Shown here piece by piece: positions 24,401-36,400 of a stretch of 64,000 bases of DNA. The notes beneath the pieces were generated by a model, which saw only the letters and a list, made by a program, of their open reading frames with translations, searched no databases and had not been told where the DNA came from. Source of the DNA: Dysidea avara (Eukaryota; Porifera; Demospongiae; Dictyoceratida; Dysideidae). A program made the translations under genes and the position numbers. Where the stretch lies: contig NC_089281.1 of assembly GCF_963678975.1 (NCBI RefSeq), forward strand, positions 9,201,277 through 9,265,276. Reading direction: 5' to 3'. The first letter of the stretch is position 1. Each line of letters opens with the position of its first letter.

Positions 24401-27400
24401 ATACCTGGTCACTGCCCATACAAAGTTCCTATACCAGGAGTGAAATTTATCCCAAATTGTAATTCCAATGGCTACAATATCTGCTACACTGTAGTGTTGT
24501 TGCTTAGCCACAGATACTAGGGTGTGGTTACTATGTATGGTATTTACATGGACTAGCAGTGAAATTTGTTACCGTCTCAGCAAAAACCCACCTAGTTATT
24601 AAACTTCTGGAATGGAAAATCAACCAAGGTATAGTTTTAGCCCTGTAGTCACTTGTGCATATACATATGAAGACAATTTTACTAAGAAATGATGCCAATT
24701 TTGTTTACATCTATTGCATTGTAAACAATGCACGTGAAACACATACTGTTGGGTCTATATATATACAGAAACTAAAAAATTTTTGAACTGTCCATGAGCA
24801 GGTGAATAAGATGGTGTATAGTCAATTTCACTTTTGCTTCTCTGAGTAATGGTACAAAATACTACAAATACACCATGAAGCTTAATTTATGCTCAAAACT
24901 TTTTGCAAGGTGTTTTCCCATGTTGTGATCAGTGTTATCAAAATACTCTAATACAGCAGTCATGTACATGCATAATATATATAACAGTCAAGTAATCTGA
25001 GACTAGGAAAGCAGGTGCAAAATTTAACACCCACTAACTAAAAGGTGAAGTCATTATTAATGTAAATTCCAGCTCATATAAGTATAAGAACTATAACTAT
25101 AGAAATTCTTTTGCGATCTCTATTCCTCTTTTGTAACTTTCACAACTGACACTAAGTAAAAGTTATAGCTGTTGCCAAATAATCTGTTAGTTATTACACC
25201 TAGCAAGGTATACAGTGTCATTAACATTTACAAGGCCAAGGTCATCTTCAACAGCATGATGACCACACCTAGAGTTCTTGGATGATACAAACAGTTACAT
25301 ACTAATACATAGTACGAATCATTTTATGTAAGGCTATTATCAACCTGACTGCTTATTAGAGTATAATATGCACATGCGTTTCCATTAGAACACACGACTG
25401 TTCTATTAGAGTAAATTGATTATTCTAGTAGGGATAACTTTTCATATTAACTACAGAATATTCTGTTTCATGAATTTCACATTACATTTTACTACTGCAA
25501 CTGCAACTTGGTAAACTGCTACCAGTACCAGCCAACAAAGTAAACTATTTCAAGTGTAATTTTAACAAGGTTCACCCTTGTATGGCCTCAATTCAAACTT
25601 TGCAGTAAGGTGAGTACATGTGAGATGACTCAATTGTATATAAATTGTGAACCAAAGTTAAGATGACATACACATAATAATATTTCAAACACAAAAGCAG
25701 AAATTGGCACATATGCTAATTACCACCACCTGGTTGGGGATGATTTCTAGAGACAGAGATTTAGTTCCATATCCTCACTCCCTATACTAACAGGCTTTAG
25801 CCCTCTCAAAAGATCTTGATGATTTTCAGGACTAAACCACCATACAATATGTGCACAAAATTTCAAAGCATGCAATAATATAATTTTCACAGGCAAAAGA
25901 AACAGCTTTAGGATCGCACTTGTTCTCCACACCAATTCCCTTATTGCACAGTGTAGAGTAAATCCTGAAAGACAGCCAAGCAACTATGAAAACCACAAAA
26001 TTTAAATGCCTCAAAACCTTGTACAACATACTTAAATCACCAGAGAAGCACAAAACACTTGACGTCAGTACCTGTAAGTTTACCAATATCAACTGATTAT
26101 TCACTGGTATATGTAGTCCTCATGTGGAAGTCTTTGTATGCAAATTGAATTTACAATAGCTATTGTGCAACATTGATACACTAGTAACAACAAAATTGTG
26201 GTTAATTTTGTCATCCAAGGAAGGTTTCTGTATTTATTTATTTGAGATGATGGTGATATGGTATGTCAACTATCTCACAAAGAACTCATAGAAACACTAA
26301 ACTTACACTACACTGTAAGTAGATAATGTGATAAAAGTGCACATACATTTGGAAACAACAGTTGATTAACATATATTGTTGCCAACCTCCACATTGTAGT
26401 TGGCCAGGCAATACACCAATTGTTGGTGCTGTGTGTCCCTGTCCCTAGAGCTCCAGGTTCTTTCACACCACACATGTGTACTTACGGTAATCAGCCATCA
26501 AATATTTGGTATTAAAATGATTACATGTATGTAGTACCTAGCTATTATAGTGGCTGCTCGCATAGAAAGACCACTCTAGATCTCTAAATAGGCCAAATTA
26601 AAATTCTCAAAGTAAGAAATACCTAGTAATCTGCCTAGCAAAGTCACGAAATACTGGCCAATAGTTTGGTTCTACTACACATTACGCTAATACAGCAATT
26701 TGTACAGAAGGATTTGGAGTCAGCAAATATTAAATAGCAAATGAAGTTCTTGTTCTCATACTGCACAAAAATGGTATTAGGGAGTATTACACAATTAGCC
26801 TAACAATGTAAACAAAGAACTAATAAAAAAGGAATCTTAAGTAGTACCATAACCATGTGATTAGCAGGAACCATGTGATTAGCAGGGCTTATATATTTAA
26901 GTTCCAATGCATTAAAAATATCTACTCCCATATATAATTTACCTTCTAGCAAATTGCGATGAGGTTTAAATACATCTTCAGATAGTTCAGTATCCATATC
27001 ACCAGTTTCAGAGAATGAAGTGATACTCTATATAGAATAACAGATGTATATAAAAAGTAAATACACAGCAATCTGTTTACCATGACATGTTGTGTATCTT
27101 TCCTTATACCCGGCAAGGATGACATTGTTGTAGCTTCTGTACATGGACTAGGTAACACAGGGGAGTCGGGTGGAGTTGAGGGTTCAGGTACTAGAGTAGG
27201 ATCAGATGTTGAAGTAACAGTACTGTCTAACTCATCATCTTCTTCACTCTCTATCTCTCCTTCACTTTTGCTCCCACAGCTTAAATCATCCTTGTCTGTT
27301 TGTGGCAGCTTTAATTGACCATTTGACAGCTTTGGTTCTGTAAATCTGTTATTGACCTGACTACTAGATTGTTGTTGTTGCTGCTCCTGCTGCGGCTCAA

Positions 27401-30400
27401 AGTTTACGCTGTTATCACCTGGGTACAATCAGCAAAGTGTTAAGGAATATTGGAAGCTACAGTACATAGTGACCATCAGATAAACCAGCATAGTTAAATA
27501 TACACTTCACGTAATAATTTACCACTAATGATCCCTACTAGTAAAAGGTCATAATAAATTACAAGTATACAAAAAATTAGGAATTTTCAACTAGAGTAGG
27601 GACAAGATACCATAACGGAAATGCGCAGTAGGGATATAAAACTTCTTATTGTTTTACTGTGATGTAATATCGTGTACTATTCCAGCTTGTTTCAGTACTT
27701 TTTATTGATGTGCTATGGTCCCTACTCTAGTTGAAAATTCCTAATATTTTTGTATACTTGTTTGTTTGGAAATAATTATGATGACTGGTGAACCCACGCA
27801 TACCGCATCTGAAATGGTGCTGCACTCTCCAGCTATATCAATTATTGTCTGAAAAGTGAAGTGTCCGTTATCAGCTAAGTTCAACCCATTACACAGCATT
27901 TTAAATCAAGAACTGTTCAAAAAGCACCTCGGCAATCCATACATACTGAAAGAAAAAAAATAGTGCAGTGAGTCCGAGTTATATGAATTATTGTCTGAAA
28001 AGTGAAGTATCCATTACGCTTCATTGTCGGCTATGTTCAACCCGTTACACAGCAGTACAAATCAAGAACTGTTTGAAAAGCACATCTGCAATCAAAATAG
28101 CCACTATGAAAAATATGGACGATTTCTGTTACAAAGGGAAACCATCACGTGTTACTGCCAAATTGTCACTTTTCACTGTCAGTATAGATGAATGGGACAC
28201 AAAGGAGGACAGTGGTAAGTCCATGAAGGATGCATTGTACATACTGTAGTATGCCAAAAGGCACCTCTCGGGCTGAAGTGACGTCAAACAGTGAAAAAAT
28301 CAAGCCAATACATAGCCTTAGCCGTTGTCAAGTTACGCTTGTCTGAAGGCATCAGTTACTCAGTCAGTCAGTAGAAATTTTATTAAATAGTTGTCTTTCA
28401 AAAAAAAAAAAATTCCGTACCAACTTGTTAAAAGCAGTTCGGGTCAATCTGAAGGCTTGTTTGGACCTAACCAATACAGCCTCATCGTCGTCAAGGCTGG
28501 TTTTTGGGTGATGTTACTTCGTGGGCCACGCCTACTCCTTTGTGGTCCCTACTATACAGTACCATCGTACTGTATGATGAAATCTTGTTACTAAATTTTT
28601 TCCTAACACTATTAACTTTTTGGCAACATAATTCAGGGTTGGTTGGTTGGCAGTGTTGGGCAAGTTACTTTGTAAAAGTAACTAGTTACATATTACTTGC
28701 AACTGAACTATTTAGTTACAGTTACATATTACCCATAAAATAAAGTAACTGTAATAATATTACATATTATATTACTTTGTGTCCACAGCCTTAAGCTGTC
28801 ACGTGTGAAACTACCACCTTATCACGTGACATGATTGCGTTGTTGGACAATGTGCAAATCTTGGTTATAAGTAAGAAGCTAGTGAATAAGCTTCATTCAG
28901 TAGGCCTCGTTACTTCGTTGTGGTTAGGCGTTACTCAGAGGATTACGAACGAGATTAGTAACTTCGTTACTTTTAGTAATAATATTTCGTCATATTAGAC
29001 TCGTTACAGTAATTATATTACTTAGGTAACGCGTTACGTTTCTAAGTAAAGTATCTTACGTTATATTACCTGTTTTCATAGCGTATGTAATAGTTATACC
29101 ATGGCTGCAAGGGATTTTGCTGATATATACACCCAAAGCCCGAGGGCTGCGGGTGTATATGTCAGCAAAATCCCAAGCAGCCATGGTACAAGTGATATAT
29201 ATCACTTGGGGCGCACTCACCTAATAGGTGAAAGAACTAACGAGAACTCATCCCATTTCTTTTATACAGTAGCATCTGAAGATCGATTGTGGTTTTAATA
29301 GCGTGGGCTAATAGCCATCAAAACGTTGTCCATACGTTAAAACGTCATTAATACGTTATTATGCTCTGTTAGTTTTCAACACGCAATGTTAGAAAACTTG
29401 CGATTGTGGGATGGAGTTTATATTGTTATCATTTTTGTACTAAGTTAAGCCAACTAACTTCGCTATTGGGACAGTAAGTAAGTTATTATATTAAGTTAAG
29501 TACTTAGAACTGTAAGTTACTAACCTATTTCAACGTAGCAGTAGTAGCTTTGCTGTTCCATGGTCTGTTCAAAGGCTGATACGCGGTGGGTAGAAATACG
29601 CATCCACAATCGCCCAAACAGTTATTTTGTGCCTTCATTATCCTTTAGTAACAACCAACTACTCTATCTTAGCCTATGTACTAAGCTTAGCAACCTCTAC
29701 AAAACCGAGTCCCACAATACAAAGCTCTATGTCGCTCAATATAACGAGTCAAAGCGCATCAATTCTTTGAACTGGCTGGGTATCAAAGTCATTGGCAAAC
29801 CGCTTTCCCATGATATTGCCCGGGCAATATGCGAGTTAAACACCGAGCGGCGCCTTTGAACGCCCACGCTAAAGTGGTATATTTCGTTATATTATCTTTG
29901 TTACCACAAAAGTAATAATATTATGTAGTAACGCGTTACTCCCAACACTGTTGGTTGGTATAAACAGTGGACCAACTTTTACACTTCACAATGTTTGTAT
30001 CTTCCAACTGTATTCAAGTCATGTATGGTGCCTAGTCTCACATGGCCAGACTACTGTTCTCTGTCATGGCACCTCACACAATAAGCTGAAAACGAGGATC
30101 AAGACATCATGATACAGGCTCCATGAAGGTGATCTGGCTACGCAATACTAAACTTTATGACTTGCAGATGCATTGCACGTACAGCAGCATGCAAGGTACT
30201 TTGTGGGCTGAAGAAATGTCTTAACTGAAAAAATGAAGCCTGCAACCTGAGCCACTACCTTGCCTGAAGGAAACAGTTAGTTAGTCAGTCAATCAGTAGA
30301 AAATTCCACTAAATTTAATTTAAAGAAAATCTGTAGCAACTTTTTGGCAGCTATGGATGACCCTGAAGGCTAGATTTATACCTTACCGATACTGCTAAGG

Positions 30401-33400
30401 TCCCATGAAGGTATTTTGTAGTTCATGGATAAGTACAAACCTTACATAAAAGTTCTACAGTACTGTGTGATAAGTAGCCAGCACAACAATGATAGTAATT
30501 TACTTTAACTAAACAGACATACGTACCTGTACAATCAATATCATCTCGACACTTTTTCACATTTATTTTACGAAACTTGTTCAAGGATTTTCTCTTTCTC
30601 TGTATGTTATTCTTTGTTATTCTTTCATATCCATTCATATCCACTACAAGTCTGTTTAACTCTCGGCTTTCTCGTTTAACTGGTTTTTTGAGAAAAGATG
30701 AAACACTCTGGCCATCACCTTTAGCTCGTGATCTGGTTCGCTCAGCAATACTCAGAGAAAACTCAGCATCAACTAATTGTCGTTGTTTTCTCTTTTTCAA
30801 AGGACTACTTGTATGGCGTGGTGCTACAATGAAACGATTTTTATCACCACTGACATCATATTCATTGAGTTTCTTAGTGCTCTTTTCTTTTACTACTTGA
30901 TCTTCACCTAGCAAGTCTCTCTTAGAGGATGCTTCAGTATTTGGCCGTAAAGCAACTGGCGACGTTAACCCAGTAGGTGCTTGTGATACAAACACAGGAA
31001 TAGACTCTGATGACTGGTCATTTTCAAAAGATAACTCCTTTGTCACTTCTACAGGACTATCAACTACAGGTAGCTTAGCAGTAACATCTACTACACTACT
31101 TGGAGACACAGATATCACCAACTCTGGAGCCTCAAAACTGGGAGATCTTCGGATTTCCACTGGTAATTTGGAGACTTCTACCCTTGGTGATTTGCCTACA
31201 ATGGCTGATGAGTGAACACCAGAAGAACTAGCATTCACTGTAGTTTGCTGTTGGCTAGAAAAGTCTATTATTGGGCTGGCAGTTTCTGATTGAGAAGCTT
31301 CCAAAATAGATACCTCAGGAATTCCTGCCTCTGAATTTGCTGACTCTGAATTAGATGAATTGGTGACAAGCAAACTTGGAAAATCTTTACTTAATGGCTG
31401 ATGCACTGAATAATCTACTTGTGAACTAGATTGCTCACATGGTGACTCATTTTGTGTGCCTTGTAATGGAAACTCCTGCATCTGTTGTAATAGTAGTTCC
31501 TGCGTCCCTGGCAGTGGCAGCTCCTGCGTCCCTTGTGAAGGCAGCTCCTGCGTCCCTTGTGAAGGCAGCTCCTGCTTCTGCAACTCCTGTATGCCTTGTA
31601 ATGGCAGCTCCTTTGAGTCTCGCTCCTGTTTGCCTTGTATTGGTGGCTCCAATGTACCTAAAACAAAACGTTTTATATTTATGCACATATAGGGTCATTA
31701 CAGATAAAGTACAATGTGGGTATACACACATTCTATGAGTACAATAAAGCTGCCATGGCAACTACAACATCAAATTACAAAAGGAGTTACTTGATAAAGA
31801 TCGAAACACAAGAAGTGCAACAGTATCTCTTTTGATTACTTACATGCGTGAACCAATCTTAGGCTATTTACTAAGTTTGTATGGCTATAGAAATTTCTGT
31901 GGCTGTTAAGTATATCCTGCCAAAACCATTAGATGACATACAAATCAACCTGAAGAAATCTGATCAAATATGTGCCTACAGCTGTGGGTTGCTCAAAGAA
32001 CCTTTGGAGCTTCAGAATTTCAACTGTATCAGTATACAAATGGCTTCAAATAACTTAGTGCATAACTTTGGTAACCTTTAGGAACTAAGAAAAGAGAAAA
32101 ATAGATTTCTTGGCAACCACAATCAACAACACAAATATTAGACACCTGAAGACTGTTCTGTAGTACTATCAAGATCAAGACTTGAAAAAAGTGTAGCTTG
32201 CTCAATCCCCGCTGGTGACCAACAATCCCCGTCATCTTGCAACACATCACGACATTCCTCTACCATGCTAATATCTCCCTCATCACCACTAACTGCTGTT
32301 GTATTGTCATTCAACCTCGTACAAGGTGTAGGTGGTAGTGGTGAAATAGACATTTCAGTCATACTGTAGGGTAGTAGAAAACTATCGTCCAGTTCACTGT
32401 CAGTGTTTGTGATGTCATGTGAAGAAGTCACTGAAGGTTGTTCACTCAGTTGTGTTAACCACGCCATTTCTTTCTCTGTAATGTCTTCTTCTCCTCCTGT
32501 GTCATTATCATCTTCACTACATGAACTGTCAAATGTGGCAGCTTCTGGTGCGACCAATGATCTAGTAGGTGTAACACATCGCAATTCTGTTGTGCCCTCA
32601 TTTGGATCACTCCTTGATGTAGCTTGGCTGCGTCGCCTTTGACGACTGCCAATGTGATGGCTTGGAATTATAATTCTGCTATTGTTGTCTACTTGTACAA
32701 TCAATTCAGTCTGTGTCCCTTTACTTCTTGCTTTAACACTTTTTCTTTCCCTTCTATTCACCTTCCTCTTTCTAATGTTCAAAAGAAAACACACACACAC
32801 ACTTCAATACTAGCTTGGTACTATACAATACAAAATCTTACTCGCTGGCAGCAGAATCTCTTTCTTCCTTCATCTCTTTGATGGTTGCTAAGTCTTTCTC
32901 ATGTAACTTTTCGTACTCAGTTATCTTAGCTGTAAACTGTCTCATGGAGTTCTATGAAACAATAAATACATAAATTTAATGTAAATATTAAATAAGTAAC
33001 CTCATAGCCCCGAAATTCTTCAGTTTTCTGTGATATTTCTGCCTCAATTTTTCGTTTTTCTGATGATAACAGAGCATTTTCCTATATATAAAAAGTTGTT
33101 GTTAATTAAAGGAGGAGCATACATCTAAAGGTGAAATCCTGTGAAAAGGTACATGTCACATATCTTATACTCACTAAGCAAAATTCAAACATTTGATCAT
33201 CTGATCTCAAAAACATCAATATACTGACACCAGGTATAGATCCAATGTACAATACACATATTATAGTATTAGCTGTACACACCGCCAGTCCAGAGCCAAT
33301 TTACTATGTTGTCAAGTGAATAGTTCTGGGATTTACAAGGAAAATTAAGTTTGATTATGGACTGCAGAAATAAAAAGTACCGGGGGGTCACCTACACTAC

Positions 33401-36400
33401 CAGATATACGTACTAGTGGACATTAATCCATAATTCAGTCGGCCTTCCTTGTACTTGTATCGTATTCTTTAAACTTGCTTGGCAGTTGCTATTTCCTATA
33501 GACAATGGGCAACCCCAATCACCTCTGTATGATAAATTTAAATCATTGACCATAACCAAAAATGCCAGACACAAAGAAAGTGCACTTTGGCATCAAATTA
33601 TTGCAGCATAAAAGTTGTGCTATAAAAACATAAAATTTGCAACAACAAAAAATCACTTGAAAAATGAAGTTCGTAAAAAAGTGCAAATTGACTGGGTGAT
33701 GCAGCCTGCACTACAACTTATGCGCACATAAAAACAGCCATATTGGAGAGCATTCCAAAACAATCTTTATTTTAACACCAGTGTCATAAATACCTGCATC
33801 CATGTACACGAAGATGCCATAGTGAAAACACTTGTGTGTTGCTGTAACATTTTGAAGCAAAGATCACACAAACTTTGACAATATCTGGACATTTACCTAG
33901 CTCTTTTACATTAATAATAAAAGTCAGCTTGATAACATGCAGTGTCATGGAAAGATATTTTGAGCAAGTGAATTGCTTTGGCTGGAACAAATAAACATGC
34001 TCTTCCTTTATTGTTGTCTTGCGCTTGAATGTTGATCACATGCAAATTAAATTTCTTTTGCAAGAAATATTATTGTAATAATTGTAGCAATTAATCACCA
34101 TTGCAAAAATGTGAAGCCATAAGGTACAATGATGCTTGAAGATTGGCAAATCAACTATGATGCTTGGCAAATCAACCATGCATGTTACTGGACAACAAAC
34201 ATCACACATAGCTAGGAGTTATCAAATGCTTACAGATAAACAGAAGTAAATAATACACTAGATAGCCATGAGTAAAATTAATATCTTTTGTTCAAGCACT
34301 GCCTCTCAATACTGCCTAATTTATTGTGTTTGACACTAAGGCTGTAGATAATACTTCTATCCAATGAGGTTATAGACACATGTACATCCACCTGACGTAT
34401 ATTGAGCAATGGAATATACACAACTACCTTGATAAAAGACTGTATAGCTTCTAAATTGTCCACTACACTTGATAAGACACCCATGAAGATATAAGCCTTT
34501 ATCACATATTGGTAATTTATCTGAGTAATATGTGCTCCTTATCTAATGATGTCCTAAAAAATTACAAAGCATGAAAGGAATGCACAATGAATGCGGTTAA
34601 CTGAGAGATTCCTTTTGGGATATCTCAAAAGACTAAAAACTCACAACTTAAATAATTATTAGCTAGGAGTGGTTGATTATCATTATCATAGAACACAAGC
34701 CTGATGAACAGTCACACTGTCCCTCTTGTTTTGAACATGAAGAGCATCAACAAGTAAACAATGCTGTAACTTACATATACAACTTTTGAAAGAAAGAAGT
34801 GCAGCTAGAAAAATTGCAGCAACCTCCATCACATGATGTGTATGCGGTACAGACAGTGCCACACTTAATTCTCACACTGATACAACTGGGACAACTATTT
34901 GAGGGTGCCTAATAGTAAGACTAAATTATTTACTCTTGTTAAATACCGTATTTCCTTGAAATCTTGTCGTACCTCAAATTGTAACTGCCCTCAAATAGCC
35001 ACCGCAAGTTGGGCTAGGTTGAGCATAATAGTAGCCGAACCCTCCAATAGATGCCACGACTAAATACAGTAGTCAAGGAAATTTAGTAAGTTGCGCTTTG
35101 TATTAGTAGGGACCAAAAAGGGGTAGGCATGGCCCACGAAATAACATCACCCAAATATGAGGCCAAATATGAGGCCCAGAGGAGACACAAAATAGAGGCC
35201 TAGAAGAGACACAAAATAGATGATAAATGTGATAATCATTGCGAAGTGCAATAAATATTGCCTATGATAATATTGTGAAGGCAAAATACATGCGATAATG
35301 GTATTGCAAGCACTTGCTTAGGCGATATTGGCGTTTTATTGACATATTTCCCTATCTTATTGTGAAGTATAGACGCTAAAGGGTATATGGAGGCTACCCA
35401 GTACCACAATGCTGTTATGCCCTCTAAAACATTTCTTACAATCACTTTCATTCAGTGATTATTGTAAAATATACTAATGCCTTCAGACAAGCATAACTCA
35501 GTACGGCTGGGGCTATGGAATTCTTTCACTGTTTGATGTCACTTCAGTCTGACACATACCTTTACATACAACATATGCATCATGATCTTACCTTTTCTCT
35601 CTTTGTGTCTCACTTCTCTTTGCTGACAGCTCAACACACAGAAGTACGTGTGTGATGGCTTTCCTATAGTTGTAGCAGGAATTGTTTGTACTTTGATTGA
35701 TTGCAAGGTGCTTCTCATCCTGTTCTTCATTTGTAATGCTGTGTAACGGGCTGACATAGCTAAAATAAACGTAACGGCCACTTGATACTTTTCAGTAATT
35801 GATTATTGGGACACGTGTCCAGATGAATACAATCAGCCTGACACCATTCATTCTTTTGATGCAGTATGCATGTGTTCACCAGTGTTACAAAATGTAAACA
35901 AACAAGTACAAGGAAAAATTAGTCTGATCAGGGATTATAGAAAAAATGTAGTAAAACAAGCCTATACTTGAAGATATACCAGTGGAGATTTAAACCCTAA
36001 TCCCATGACTAAATTATGTCTACAAGTATATCATTGAGGTGTAGGCAATCTCCCTACATTTTTCTATGATCAAACTTAAATTAATGTTTCCTTGCAACAT
36101 TGCTAAAGAATTTTCTTGAGTGACTGACGTAAGTGTAGATCACAAAGCACAATGATAAAACAAGAAATATCTGCTAACCACAATTCTGCCAAACGAATTT
36201 ATTTTCCTATCATACAGTACAATATATAGTACTATATAGTCAGAACCACAAAGGTTTGGGTGTAGCCCATGAAAAAACATCACCCAAAAACCAGCCTCAC
36301 TTTTCCCTGATGATGATGATGAGGCGGTATTGGCTAGGTAAAACTAAACCCAAACAAGACTTCAGATTGACCTGAAAAGCTTTCAACAAGTTGCTATGGA

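Noticed and set aside
24146..24413. Regular direct repeats resembling a CRISPR array
   Set aside because: Units abut with no unique spacers, and the sequence is from an animal nuclear genome. It is a minisatellite.
25747..25983. Possible extra exon of the ICE1-like gene (good acceptor, open frame)
   Set aside because: Exons 8 and 9 already join in phase, giving HRNLLEDILTNLERMF. The candidate has no in-phase donor and no similarity I recognise.
27968..28249. 93-residue frame followed by a GTAAGT
   Set aside because: The same sequence occurs in several copies of the dispersed family (for example 35540-35780 and 36560-36800, reversed), with broken frames. It is kept as a curiosity of the repeat, not as a gene.
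31439..31761. Plus- and minus-strand Ala- or Cys-rich repeat frames
   Set aside because: They are other-frame readings of the ELPLQGTQ-type repeats in exon 6 of the ICE1-like gene.
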